From VRUE01 sp963819755 (GTDB lineage: Bacteria > Actinomycetota > Thermoleophilia > Solirubrobacterales > 70-9), in contig CAWFXB010000002.1 of NCBI GenBank assembly GCA_963819755.1, positions 124,001 to 188,000 on the forward strand: DNA of 64,000 nt, given 5' to 3'. The position numbers and the translations under genes were made by a program. Positions within the stretch are counted from its first letter, which is position 1. Each line of letters opens with the position of its first letter. The notes beneath the pieces were generated by a model that worked only from the letters and a program-made list of their open reading frames with translations, had not been told where the DNA came from and made no database searches. Positions 1 to 7,947 of the stretch are shown piece after piece.

Positions 1-30
1 TGACTAGTTCAGTAGATGTCCCCGCAAAAC

Positions 31-48
31 GCTGGACTTTTCTCCAGC
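31..48. terminator. Small hairpin near window start
   Basis: A 6-bp perfect stem (GCTGGA/TCCAGC) encloses a CTTTTC loop. It lies upstream of the first gene and could be the tail of a terminator for a gene outside the window. There is no clear U-tract, so the role is inferred. Confidence 0.25.
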
Positions 49-150
49 ATTCGGCAATCCCGCAGCGTAGCCCCTGGCGAGAACGGGACATTTCCGCTAT
101 ACAGCCCTCCGCATACTCAAATTGAACTGAGCAACACGAGAGGGGTCGAA

Positions 151-813
151 GTGCGGATGAACCAAGCGAGCGAGCCGGCATCGGCAAAGGAGGGCTTCGC
201 CGAAGGCTGGCGAGCGGCGGTCGTCGAGCTGGCGATCAGCTACGCCGTCAACCACCCCATCCGCCTGGACTGCCTGGCGATCCTCATCGTCCGGGTCGCC
301 AGCGCCAGCGAAATCGCCAAAGAGCTGGGTATCAGCACCTCCTCGGCCGCTCATCACATCACCGAGCTCCACAAAGACGGCGTGATCGAATACGTCAAGA
401 CCGAGGTCGGCGGCTCCCGCCGCGGCGCCTCCGAGCACTTCTACCGGGCAACCGCGCTTCCCGAAGTGACCGAGGAAGACTGGCTGGTGATGCCCCTCGA
501 CGGCCGCCGGCAGATGGCCGGTCGCGTCCTCCAGGCAATCGTCGCCCAGAGCCTCGCGGCGCTGCGCTGTCAGACGATGGAGTCCGACGACAGCCTGCAT
601 CTCGGCTGGCAGGCCATCGCAGTCGACGAGGAGGGCGAGGACGAAGTGGCGGGCCTGCTCGAGGAGACCTCAGAGCGCTTCAAGCAGGTCAAGGCCCACA
701 ACCTCGCTCGCCTCAAGGCGAAGGGCGAGAAAGGCAAGGTCCGGATCGTCGCCACGATGGGCTTCTACCGCGCCGATCCAGGCGAGTGGCCAGGCCGCCC
801 AGAGCCGTTGTAG
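151..813 (+). CDS. ArsR-like winged-helix transcriptional regulator
   Basis: The 220-residue product carries a helix-turn-helix of the ArsR/TrmB type near residues 40-95. EIAKELGISTSSAAHHITEL looks like helix plus recognition helix, and a Gly-Arg-Arg-Gly wing follows. It probably binds DNA as a dimer. The C-terminal half is acidic (EEGEDEVAGLLEET) and resembles the effector or dimer region of many actinobacterial HTH proteins of unknown ligand. I chose GTG 151 (ATG 157 is an alternative) because AGAGGGG stands 7-11 nt upstream; the frame is open further upstream to 16 but without a ribosome site. No metal-binding Cys pair is visible, so the ligand is unknown. The gene stands alone, followed by tRNA-Arg. 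Confidence 0.75.
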   Translation: MRMNQASEPASAKEGFAEGWRAAVVELAISYAVNHPIRLDCLAILIVRVASASEIAKELGISTSSAAHHITELHKDGVIEYVKTEVGGSRRGASEHFYRATALPEVTEEDWLVMPLDGRRQMAGRVLQAIVAQSLAALRCQTMESDDSLHLGWQAIAVDEEGEDEVAGLLEETSERFKQVKAHNLARLKAKGEKGKVRIVATMGFYRADPGEWPGRPEPL

Positions 814-866
814 GGCAGATCAAATCCCTATCAATCCAGCCCCTGGGGGATAATCACGGTCGGCCC

Positions 867-940
867 GCCCCGGTAGCTCAGCTGGATAGAGCGCTGGCCT
901 TCTAAGCCAGATGTCGCAGGTTCGAATCCTGCTCGGGGCG
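867..940 (+). tRNA. tRNA-Arg(TCT)
   Basis: A full cloverleaf can be drawn: acceptor GCCCCGG pairs with TCGGGGC (closing G-U), D-arm starts TAGCTCAG, the anticodon stem CTGGC/GCCAG encloses CTTCTAA with anticodon TCT at 901-903, and the T-arm is GCAGG-TTCGAAT-CCTGC. The discriminator is G and CCA is not encoded. It reads AGA/AGG arginine codons, which are rare in such GC-rich genomes. Confidence 0.96.
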
Positions 941-1001
941 TTTAGCTCCCGTAGAGAGGCAGCTCTTGCCAGTCCTTCAAGCTAGTCCACATCTTTTTCA
1001 C

Positions 1002-1022
1002 AGCGCACAATTGCGCTACAAT
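1002..1022 (+). promoter_or_regulatory. Operator and -10 box of the Xre/RES module
   Basis: An inverted repeat AGCGCA-CAAT-TGCGCT (1002-1017) runs into TACAAT (1017-1022), a good -10 hexamer placed 7 nt before the GTG start at 1030. That spacing would put the transcript start at or next to the start codon, i.e. a leaderless mRNA. An operator overlapping the -10 box fits autoregulation by a toxin-antitoxin complex (inference). Confidence 0.5.
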
Positions 1023-1029
1023 TTCGCTC

Positions 1030-1371
1030 GTGGCATCTCCTGCATTCGCCAAAGAGGCGGCCTTCGTCCATGACGAGGCCCACCTCAGCTCCGACGACAT
1101 CGCCGCGGCAACCGGCGCCGCGCCCAGTACCGCCCGGGCCTGGGTGGCGCTGAAGCGCATTCCCTCCGGAACGCGGGCGCAGCGCATCGCCGAGCTCTCC
1201 TCGCTCAGCGAGCGATTGTTGCGAGTCATGGACCCCGAGTACATCCCAGTCTGGATGAACAAGCCAGTCCCCGCGCTCGACGACAGGAAGCCGCTCGAGT
1301 TGATCTCCGGGGGCGAATACCTGCGGGTCGCGCGAATCGTCTCCGCGCTCGAGGAACCGGTCGCAAGCTGA
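1030..1371 (+). CDS. Xre/MbcA/ParS-type antitoxin (DUF2384)
   Basis: This 113-residue protein has an N-terminal Xre-like HTH (SSDDIAAATGAAPSTARAWV, residues ~20-40) and a C-terminal toxin-binding domain with the usual tryptophan-proline and 'G..YL.V..I' pattern (VWMNKPVPALDDRKPLELI, then GGEYLRVARIVSAL). Family members neutralise RES-domain NAD+-degrading toxins and repress their own promoter. The start is GTG. A RES reading frame begins 3 nt after the stop, in the classic antitoxin-toxin order, but that toxin is frameshifted here, so the antitoxin may be an orphan. Confidence 0.85.
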   Translation: MASPAFAKEAAFVHDEAHLSSDDIAAATGAAPSTARAWVALKRIPSGTRAQRIAELSSLSERLLRVMDPEYIPVWMNKPVPALDDRKPLELISGGEYLRVARIVSALEEPVAS

Positions 1372-1374
1372 GCC

Positions 1375-1892
1375 TTGGCGCTCGACGTCGATCGCGTAAG
1401 CGTCGATGGCGTTTGGTACCGCCATCTCCCCCACCGCGGCAGGGTCTGGTGGTGGTCGAGCCGGCACCCGATGGGCGCTGGCAACGTGGCTCTGAGGTTG
1501 GCGGCTTCTATCTCGCCGACTCCAGCGATACGGCCTGGGCCGAGTGGCACCGGCAAATCGAGGAGCTGGCACTGAGGTCCGGGGATCAGCTGCCCAGAGA
1601 CCTGTGGCGCTTCGAGGTCGCCATCGACACGATCGCCGATCTGCGCAGCGAGGGGCAGCTTGCACGCGTTGGCCTCGCCCTCCCCACGCCGAGACGGCGC
1701 GAGTGGCCGGGCTTTCAAGCGGTCGGGGAGCGACTGCACTACGAGGGATGGAAGGGATTGCTCGCACCGAGCGCCGCTCGGGCGGGCGGCGAGATCCTCT
1801 GCCTCTTCCGTGAGACCCAGCGGGTCGACGGGGTCAAGCCACTACCGCCGCCAGCCATCCACAGGCATCCGCCCGCCGCAGCCGCGCGATAG
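1375..1892 (+). pseudogene. RES-domain toxin, frameshifted
   Basis: RES toxins are named after conserved Arg, Glu and Ser residues that shape the NAD+ pocket. The N-terminal part with the Arg (VDGVWYRHLPHRG) reads from 1375 in one frame. The remainder, with the Glu (TAWAEWHRQ) and Ser (LLAPSAARAGG), reads in a different frame up to the stop at 1892. The two halves meet near 1435-1450, in the GC-rich stretch CCCCCACCGCGGCAGGG, where one or two bases seem gained or lost. A TTG at 1413 could start the second frame alone, but that product lacks the catalytic Arg. It directly follows its antitoxin. Either the toxin is genuinely inactivated or this is a sequencing error. Confidence 0.75.
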
Positions 1893-1920
1893 AGAGGGCG
1901 ACCCCGCTTAGGTTACGGCT

Positions 1921-2062
1921 CTACTTGGCGTAACGGGCGAAATGGTGGGCGGCGATGACCAGGCCCGCATCAGGTAGAGGCGGTGGGCATCGTCGAGAGG
2001 TCGTCCACATAGAGGTAGTGGCCCCAGGCGAGACTGTGGCCGGTGCGGATTCCCGCAACGGC
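1921..2062 (-). pseudogene. GNAT acetyltransferase remnant
   Basis: Reading the minus strand from 2062, one frame gives VAGIRTGHSLAWGHYLYVDD then LST, which matches the central beta-strand region of GNAT N-acetyltransferases. The acetyl-CoA-binding motif A (R/Q-x-x-G-x-G/A) that should follow is missing. The text jumps directly to HRLYL in a second frame and AGLVIAAHHFARYAK-stop in a third, which is the usual GNAT C-terminus. The last shift looks like the loss of one A from CTGAATGCGGGC. So this is a gene with an internal deletion of about 45-50 codons plus a one-base deletion. No function is expected. Confidence 0.7.
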
Positions 2063-2132
2063 GGAGGCGCTCGCCTCTAGAGAAGCTCGTGAATCACGCG
2101 CGCAGCATGCCACCTCCGTAGGATCGCCCTCG

Positions 2133-2933
2133 ATGCCGAGCATCGATGCGGGAGGAACCGAACTTCACTACCTGCGCGCCGGGAGCGGCGAGCCGATGCT
2201 GCTGATCCAGGGGATGAGCGCCACCCACATGGCCTGGGGCCGCCCCTTCCTCGCCCCGCTCGAGCAGAGCTTCGAGTGCATCGTCTTCGACAACCGCGGG
2301 ATGGGGTTGTCGGGACAGGCGCAACTGCCCTTCGAAATCACCGACCTGGCCGGCGACGTCACGGCGCTGCTCGACGCGCTCGAGATCGAGCGCGCCCACG
2401 TCGCCGGCATCTCGATGGGCGGGATGATCGCTCAGGAGCTGGCGCTCGCCCACCCCGAGCGGATTCGCAGCCTGACCATCGGCGCGACCTACTGCGGCGG
2501 TCCGGAGGGAACCCTGATGGACCCCGCGGATCTGCAGATGCTGGCGGCGGCGATGGCCTCGGGGGAGCACGAGCAGGTCTTCCGCGCGATGTGGGAGATC
2601 AACCTCTCCCCCGCATTCCGCGAGGACGAGGCCCGCTTCGCGGAGTTCTGCGCGATGGCGAGTGCGCTGCCCGCGCCGCGGGAGGTGATCGTCCAGCAGA
2701 TGCAGGCCTGTGCCGCCCACGACACCAGCACCCGGCTCGCCGGGATCGAAGTCCCCACCCAGGTCATCCACGGCACGGCCGACCGGCTGCTCGGGGTCAA
2801 CAACGGGATTCAGATCGCGGCGCTGCTCTCGGTCGAGCCGCAGCTGCTGGAGAACGTCGGCCACTTGTTCTGGTGGGAGCAGCCCGAACGCTCCGCCGCG
2901 CTGGTCCGCGAGCACGCCCTGGCGCCTGCTTGA
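2133..2933 (+). CDS. Alpha/beta hydrolase fold protein
   Basis: The 266-residue product is a single-domain alpha/beta hydrolase of the esterase/haloperoxidase type. It shows the oxyanion region (LLIQGMSATHMAWG), a strand-turn DNRGMGLS, the nucleophile elbow GISMGG (Ser about residue 94) and the catalytic His in ENVGHLFWWEQPE near the C-terminus; the acid is probably in the HGTADRLLG segment. The substrate cannot be told. I placed the start at ATG 2133 (MPSIDAGGTELHYL) because the open frame upstream overlaps decayed GNAT sequence and does not resemble the family. It converges on the next gene with only 4 nt between stops. Confidence 0.85.
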   Translation: MPSIDAGGTELHYLRAGSGEPMLLIQGMSATHMAWGRPFLAPLEQSFECIVFDNRGMGLSGQAQLPFEITDLAGDVTALLDALEIERAHVAGISMGGMIAQELALAHPERIRSLTIGATYCGGPEGTLMDPADLQMLAAAMASGEHEQVFRAMWEINLSPAFREDEARFAEFCAMASALPAPREVIVQQMQACAAHDTSTRLAGIEVPTQVIHGTADRLLGVNNGIQIAALLSVEPQLLENVGHLFWWEQPERSAALVREHALAPA

Positions 2934-2937
2934 GACG

Positions 2938-5112
2938 TCAGCCTGGGTGGCCGACGTCGGCGCAGCTGGTGTCGAGCTTGCCCTTGACCTTGAAGACGTA
3001 GTCGGGCTCAGGCGTGATCTCTGGCTCTTCGATCACCAGTTCCAGCGCCGGGTCGCTCTTCAGCCAGGCGTAGATCGGGTACCAGTATTCGGCCTCGGGC
3101 GAATCCTGGGTAAATTTGCTGATGATCAGGAAGTCGTAGTTGCCTTCGTTGATCGCCTGGCGGAAGCGATGGCAGGTGGTCGCCAACCGGTAGGCGCCGT
3201 CCGGTCCTTCGACGCCGATGTACTGGACGTAGTTGTCCAGGTTGGCGCCGTAGAAGCCGTACTGGCCGAAGAAGATCTCCCCCGAGCCGGCGATCCCGAT
3301 CCTCGCCCCGTGCCGTTCGCGGGCGAAGGTATAGGCCTTGCGCGGGCCGCCGTCCTGCAGGAAGGGAGTCGTGCGCGTGTAGTGCTGGTTGTAGTACTGG
3401 ACCTCCTGCGCCCGGCCGAGCACGACGGCGAGCAGCAGCACGCCCCCGGCAGCCACCGCGACGTAGGTGCGGCTGGCCGCCCGCCGCCCTCGTAACAAGG
3501 CCAGCGCAGAGGGCGCCCAGACCAGCGCCAGGGTGAGGAAGATGGTGCCGACGATGTAGCCGGGGTACCAGCGCGGCGTGGTCAGCACCGTGATCGCGTA
3601 GACCGCGACCAGGAAGTACAGCGTCAGCCGGGCACGCGAGTCTGGGGCGCGCAGCGGCCGGGCGATCGGCAGCAGCGTCATCGCCAGGACCAGACCGGGA
3701 GCGAGATAACGCGTATTGGTGAAGAACCCCGTCGGCGAGCCCTCCTGCCCGGCGGCGGTCAGCGGGGTGAAGACGTAGACGACGGCGGTGAGCAGCGCCG
3801 CGGCGGCGATCACCTGCAGGATCCGGTTGCGCGAGCGCACCGCGATGAAGACAGCCGCGGCGACGGCGACGATCAGGATCAGCGGCCAGAGCGGGCCGAA
3901 TGCGTTGTCGAGTTGGGGGAAGAACCAGCGCCGGTAGATGGTCGGGTCGGTCAGGTAGTGGGAGACGGCGAAGCGCGGGCGCGGATCGAGCGGCATCTGG
4001 TCGGGCTTCGGGAGGTGGAGTGGGCCGAAGCTGAAGGACGGGATCGGGTTGCCGCCGGTCTTGATCGCCGCCCGCACGTACCAGTAGCCGCCGACCAGGA
4101 AGGTGGTGAGGCCGAGCACCCAGGCCGTCGTCAGGCGCCGCCCGCGACCGCTGAAGACGACGACCCCGAGCCAGATCGCCACGACCGGGACGAGGAAGGT
4201 GAGCTTGACCGAGGCGGCGAGCCCAGCGGCGACGCCTGCCAGAATCAGCGGGCCCTTGTCGAGCAGGGGTGCGTCGTGCTCCGGCGCGTCCTGGACGGCG
4301 CCCTCCTTCGGCGCCCTGCGCTGATGGCCGTTGATCAGGAAGGCGGCGAAGGCGATCAGGAAGGCGAGCCCCATGATGTCGTTGCGCCCCTCCCCGGGCT
4401 GGGTTTCGATCATCACCCCGGCGTCGAGCACGATCGCCCCCGCGACCAGCGTCGCCGGCCCGACCTTGTACGGACGGCCGACGCACCAGGCGGCGAGCAG
4501 GGCGATCGCAAGCCAGATCAGGTTGATCAGCGGCGAGAGCCAGTCGGTCTTGAAGACGACGATCCCGGCGGCGTGGATCAGCTCCGAGCTCTGCGGATAG
4601 AACCAGGCGACGAGGCGCAGCGGGTCGGTGTAGTGCAGGTGGACCGTCGACGCTTCCTGCGCGATCCTGGCGGCGAAGGGCATGTGGTACCAGGTCGTGT
4701 CGCCGCCGAACATGCCGTAGTCGAGGCTGAGCTGGGAGGGGAAGGTCCACTCGGCAACGGTGAAGGAGGCGACGCCGAGAGCGATCAGGAGTGCGACCGT
4801 CTGCACCCGCGGCGCCGCGACTTCGCCCGTGACCCGCGGCGCCATGCGCCGGCCGAGCCAGGCGGCGCCGAGGCCGATGCCGATGCAGACGACGACGATC
4901 CAGCCAAGCCGCAGGATGCTCAACGTGCCGAGCAGCTTGAGCGAGATGACCAGCAGCGCGACGGCGAGCGTCGCATCGCCGAGCCGGGCCAGGGCGCCGG
5001 AGAACTCCGGCACGATCCAGCGCCGCAGCCAGTAGCCGCCGAGGCCGAGCGCCGAGACGATGCCGATCGTCGCCAGGCAGCCACCGATGTAGGAGCCGAA
5101 GGAGGGGGTCAC
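2938..5112 (-). CDS. Large polytopic membrane protein, GT-C glycosyltransferase-like
   Basis: This 724-residue protein begins with several hydrophobic helices (SYIGGCLATIGIVSALGLGG, then LATLAVALLVISLKL-like segments) and has roughly 12-14 membrane segments overall, ending in a soluble tail of about 130 residues after residue ~590. A loop after the fourth helix reads GGDTTWYHMPFAARIAQ. An acidic residue followed by Trp-Tyr-His in the first extracytoplasmic loop is typical of GT-C glycosyltransferases that use polyprenyl-phosphate sugars (the ArnT/RgtA type). The family is inferred from topology and this loop; donor and acceptor are unknown. A second function, such as O-antigen-like polymerisation, cannot be excluded. 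Confidence 0.6.
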   Translation of the reverse strand: MTPSFGSYIGGCLATIGIVSALGLGGYWLRRWIVPEFSGALARLGDATLAVALLVISLKLLGTLSILRLGWIVVVCIGIGLGAAWLGRRMAPRVTGEVAAPRVQTVALLIALGVASFTVAEWTFPSQLSLDYGMFGGDTTWYHMPFAARIAQEASTVHLHYTDPLRLVAWFYPQSSELIHAAGIVVFKTDWLSPLINLIWLAIALLAAWCVGRPYKVGPATLVAGAIVLDAGVMIETQPGEGRNDIMGLAFLIAFAAFLINGHQRRAPKEGAVQDAPEHDAPLLDKGPLILAGVAAGLAASVKLTFLVPVVAIWLGVVVFSGRGRRLTTAWVLGLTTFLVGGYWYVRAAIKTGGNPIPSFSFGPLHLPKPDQMPLDPRPRFAVSHYLTDPTIYRRWFFPQLDNAFGPLWPLILIVAVAAAVFIAVRSRNRILQVIAAAALLTAVVYVFTPLTAAGQEGSPTGFFTNTRYLAPGLVLAMTLLPIARPLRAPDSRARLTLYFLVAVYAITVLTTPRWYPGYIVGTIFLTLALVWAPSALALLRGRRAASRTYVAVAAGGVLLLAVVLGRAQEVQYYNQHYTRTTPFLQDGGPRKAYTFARERHGARIGIAGSGEIFFGQYGFYGANLDNYVQYIGVEGPDGAYRLATTCHRFRQAINEGNYDFLIISKFTQDSPEAEYWYPIYAWLKSDPALELVIEEPEITPEPDYVFKVKGKLDTSCADVGHPG

Positions 5113-5161
5113 CGGCGCGGGATGCTATTCGCCACGCCGGGCGGGCGGGCTGGTTACGTCA

Positions 5162-5818
5162 CTAGTCGGCCGCGGCGGCCGGGATGCGACAGGAGACGCC
5201 GGTGCCGGCGAGCCCGCAGTAGCCGTTCGGCACCTTGTGCAGGTACTGCTGGTGGTAGTCCTCGGCGTAGTAGAAGGGACCGGCGGGCTCGACCTCGGTG
5301 GTGATCGGCTCGTGGCCGGCGGCGCGCAGCGCCTCGTCGTAGGCCCGCAGCGCCATCTCCGCCGTCGCCACCTGGGCGTCACTGGTCGTGAAGATGCCCG
5401 AGCGGTACTGGCTGCCGACATCGTTGCCCTGGCGCATCCCCTGAGTCGGGTCGTGCTCCTCGAAGAAGACCTTGAGCAGATCGGCGTAGGAGATCAGCTG
5501 CGGATCGAAGGCGACCAGGACCGCCTCGGCGTGGCCGGTCCTGCCTGAGCAAACCTCCTCGTAGGTCGGGTTCGGAGTGGTCCCGTTCATGTAGCCGGCT
5601 GCCGTCGTGTAGACGCCGTCGAGGACCCAGAACAGGCGCTCCGCCCCCCAGAAGCAGCCGAGCGCGAAGTAGGCGGTCTCGACTCCATCGGGGAAGGGAG
5701 GCTTGAGTGGCGCGTCTAGCACGGCGTGACGCTCGGGCACGTCGAAGGCGGGCTCGCTGCGCCCCGGTAGCGTGTCCTCGGGGGCCGGCATCTGCGCCTT
5801 CTGGCGGTTGAAGAGCAT
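5162..5818 (-). CDS. msrA: Peptide methionine-S-sulfoxide reductase MsrA
   Basis: MsrA reduces the S-epimer of methionine sulfoxide in proteins using thioredoxin. The catalytic GCFWGAE motif is at about residues 53-59, and the family signatures GYMNG, NPTYEEVCSG.TGHAE, DPTQGMRQGNDVGSQYRS and the C-terminal EDYHQQYL are all present. The total of 218 residues and the N-terminus MLFNRQKAQMPAPEDTLPGR match actinobacterial MsrA, so I start at ATG 5818 rather than the upstream Arg-rich extension. Resolving Cys candidates lie in the tail (NGYCGLAGTGVSC). The window also holds thioredoxin reductase and peroxiredoxin genes, but not next to it. Confidence 0.95.
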   Translation of the reverse strand: MLFNRQKAQMPAPEDTLPGRSEPAFDVPERHAVLDAPLKPPFPDGVETAYFALGCFWGAERLFWVLDGVYTTAAGYMNGTTPNPTYEEVCSGRTGHAEAVLVAFDPQLISYADLLKVFFEEHDPTQGMRQGNDVGSQYRSGIFTTSDAQVATAEMALRAYDEALRAAGHEPITTEVEPAGPFYYAEDYHQQYLHKVPNGYCGLAGTGVSCRIPAAAAD

Positions 5819-5882
5819 GGATACACGGTAGCGTTCGGGCATCGGCTGCTTCGTCCTTCTCTTCGCGCTGATCTCACCGCGC

Positions 5883-6116
5883 TTGGCGCTGTTCCTCCTC
5901 TTCCTGTTCAGCGACCTGCTCAGCCGCGCCTTCGACAGCTGGCTCGTCCCCTTCCTGGGCTTCTTCCTGCTGCCCTGGACCACCCTCGCCTACGCGGCGA
6001 TGTGGGCGTCCTCGAACGGGGTCAACGGCTTCGAGTGGTTCATCGTCGTGCTCGCCTTCCTGATCGACATCGGCGCCTTCGCCGGCGGCGAGCGACGCCG
6101 TTCGCAAACCAGCTAG
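5883..6116 (+). CDS. Small membrane protein, actinobacterial hypothetical family
   Basis: The product has two to three hydrophobic helices (ALFLLFLFSDLL, FLGFFLLPWTTLAYAAMW, FEWFIVVLAFLIDIGAF) and a basic tail. It matches in pattern a common uncharacterised actinobacterial small protein (central LPWTTLAY, later G-x-x-G-F/W-E-W). Those relatives have another 10-15 hydrophobic residues at the N-terminus. Here the same frame continues upstream as IGCFVLLFALISPR but reaches a TAG at 5829 without ATG, GTG or TTG. TTG 5883 is therefore the first canonical start; CTG 5868 is possible. Divergent from msrA. Confidence 0.55.
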   Translation: MALFLLFLFSDLLSRAFDSWLVPFLGFFLLPWTTLAYAAMWASSNGVNGFEWFIVVLAFLIDIGAFAGGERRRSQTS

Positions 6117-6385
6117 GTACTGGGCGGCTCGTCCACCGGATAGGCGAGCCTGATGTGCTCCTTGGCGAGGACGATGAAGGCGCGCCGTATGGCCTCGCCA
6201 CCGGCAAGCGGCGTGATCTCGACGTCGAGCAGCGGGATGAAGGCCACGTCGGCCCGATTGACCGCATCGGAGAAACGGCTCTGGTACCCCTCGGGAGGCA
6301 GCGTCACGTTGCCGACGACGAGATGCCGGTCGGTTTCGAAGACGACCCGTTCACGGCGTCGTGGGCTACCAGGATGCCCCTCCAT
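6113..6385 (-). CDS. DUF6812-like small protein
   Basis: The 90-residue product reads RERVVFETDRHLVVGNVTLP, then a variable segment, NRADVAFIPLLDVEITPL and RAFIVLAKEHIRLAYP. This is the pattern of a small all-beta domain found as a stand-alone protein in many actinobacteria and annotated DUF6812; no function is known. The open frame extends to 6538, but 6386-6460 is markedly AT-richer and looks like promoter DNA, so ATG 6385 is preferred (ATG 6412 and 6460 are alternatives). It overlaps the end of the small membrane protein gene by 4 nt, tail to tail. Confidence 0.6.
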   Translation of the reverse strand: MEGHPGSPRRRERVVFETDRHLVVGNVTLPPEGYQSRFSDAVNRADVAFIPLLDVEITPLAGGEAIRRAFIVLAKEHIRLAYPVDEPPST

Positions 6386-6513
6386 GCCTGCGCTATCGGC
6401 ATTTCCAGGCATTTCGTGAATAGACAAGCGTCCAAGCACGATTTTCGCCGGTCGCTGCATCGGCGTCGCCACCCAACAGGGGGCGCAGCTTCCACCTCTC
6501 GAACTAGTTTCCG

Positions 6514-7941
6514 ATGGCCGTGGGGAGATTGAACGCACAGAAGCGTTTCGTGCAGGGCTGGATTCTCAGTGGGCTGGCGGCCCTCTTCGCTGCCCTGCCG
6601 CTCACAGCGACCGCTTCAGCAGCGGAAGCGCCTCCTCCCGCGGCGGAAGGGGCAACGATCTTCTCGCTCGCGCCAGCCCTGCACGCGATCTCGATGACGA
6701 AAGGCCCCGACGGGAACATGTGGTTCGCCGGAAGCCTCAGCTTTAGCAGCCGCGAAGCGAGGATCGGCCGAATCACCCCAAGCGGGGAGGTGACCGAATT
6801 CACTCTCCCCGCGAGTGGAGATGACGACTCCGCGCTGGGAATGGTCGCTGGACCCGACGGGAACCTGTGGTTCGCCCAGCCCGACGGGAACAGGATCGGT
6901 CGCATCACGACTGCCGGTGGGATCACCCAGTTCCGATTGCCAACACCAGACAGTCAGCCAAGCGACGTTGCGGTTGGTCCCGACGGCAACCTCTGGTTCA
7001 CCGAGACGGCCGCGAGCAAGATCGGGCGCATCACTCCGGCCGGGGAAATCGCCGAGTTTCCCCTGGGCCCCCATCGCGGCCCAGTCGGGATCGTCGCCGG
7101 GCCGGACGGGAACCTCTGGTTCACCGAGACGGCCGCGAACAGGATCGGTCGCATCACGACTGCCGGGAACCTGACCGAGTTTCCGTTGCCCGAACCCGAC
7201 AGGCGGCCGAACGCCATTACCGCCGGTCCAGACGGGAACCTCTGGTTCGGCGAGGACAATGCCGCTGAGATAGGTCGCGTCACGCCGGCCGGAGAAGTCG
7301 CGCTGTTCCCGGTTCCCTCGTTCGGGGTGGGAGCGATCGCCGCTGGCCCGGATGGGAACCTCTGGTTCACCACCTATTCGCGCTCACGCGTCGGGACGAT
7401 CTCCACGAGCGGACAGCTACTTCGACTGTCATGCCTCAGCTCGAGTTGCCGCCTGCCTCCGATCTCACTTGCACTCGGGGGCGAAAAAGCCATGTGGGCC
7501 GGCGCGAGCACCGAATACCCGCTTTACGGCGGTGGACTCACCTATATGACCGTGGCGGCCCAGCAACCCGGATACGTCGCCAGGCTTCTCCCGTCGCCGC
7601 AAACGTTGGACATTGGGCCGCACGCCCACGCCCAGAGGACCCGCCGCACCGACATCAGACTGACCTGCGAAACGGCCAGCGGGTGCCGCGGTGTCCTGCG
7701 CCTGACCCGGAGGGTAACCACCTTTCCACACCGCTCTGTCTCCAATCCGAGCGCGCCGATCGCGGGCCAGCATCGGTACGACCTCGCCTCCGGCGAAAGC
7801 AGGCGCGTCCCCGTGACCCTGAACCGCCGGGCGGCGGGCTGGCTCGCGAAACACGACGTGACGGTCTGGGCCACCGCGGAAGTCGGCGGAAACGCCGAAG
7901 CGATCGAATCGATCCTCCTGCGACGCCGAGCTATCCAGTAG
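6514..7941 (+). CDS. Secreted NHL/virginiamycin B lyase-like beta-propeller
   Basis: The 475-residue product starts with a signal peptide (hydrophobic GWILSGLAALFAALPLTATASA, probable cleavage after ASA near residue 37). At least six repeats of about 42 residues then each contain GPDGN(L/M)WF followed by I-G-R-I/V-T; these are the blades of a Vgb/streptogramin-lyase-type beta-propeller (residues ~60-310). A C-terminal domain of about 150 residues with two Cys pairs and an Arg/Thr-rich beta region follows. Most secreted proteins of this family are not antibiotic lyases, so 'virginiamycin B lyase' is a fold assignment only. Start ATG 6514 gives the signal peptide directly. Confidence 0.8.
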   Translation: MAVGRLNAQKRFVQGWILSGLAALFAALPLTATASAAEAPPPAAEGATIFSLAPALHAISMTKGPDGNMWFAGSLSFSSREARIGRITPSGEVTEFTLPASGDDDSALGMVAGPDGNLWFAQPDGNRIGRITTAGGITQFRLPTPDSQPSDVAVGPDGNLWFTETAASKIGRITPAGEIAEFPLGPHRGPVGIVAGPDGNLWFTETAANRIGRITTAGNLTEFPLPEPDRRPNAITAGPDGNLWFGEDNAAEIGRVTPAGEVALFPVPSFGVGAIAAGPDGNLWFTTYSRSRVGTISTSGQLLRLSCLSSSCRLPPISLALGGEKAMWAGASTEYPLYGGGLTYMTVAAQQPGYVARLLPSPQTLDIGPHAHAQRTRRTDIRLTCETASGCRGVLRLTRRVTTFPHRSVSNPSAPIAGQHRYDLASGESRRVPVTLNRRAAGWLAKHDVTVWATAEVGGNAEAIESILLRRRAIQ

Positions 7942-7947
7942 ACACAG

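Noticed and set aside
867..940. tRNA-Arg as a proven phage/ICE attachment site
   Set aside because: No direct repeat of its 3' end and no integrase gene were found in the window.
1413..1892. An intact, shorter RES toxin starting at TTG 1413
   Set aside because: The product would lack the conserved Arg-containing YRH segment, which is present just upstream in another frame. A frameshift explains both.
3008..5304. Long open frames antisense or in alternative frame to the GT-C-like gene, e.g. 3008-4750 minus and 3913-5304 plus
   Set aside because: They are Arg/Pro/Gly/Asp-rich mirror frames of a high-GC coding region without domains or membrane segments. The 724-residue membrane protein explains the region.
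6514..7941. Naming the beta-propeller gene a virginiamycin B lyase (resistance gene)
   Set aside because: The repeats show the fold, but secreted, extended homologues of unknown function are common. No evidence for antibiotic cleavage.
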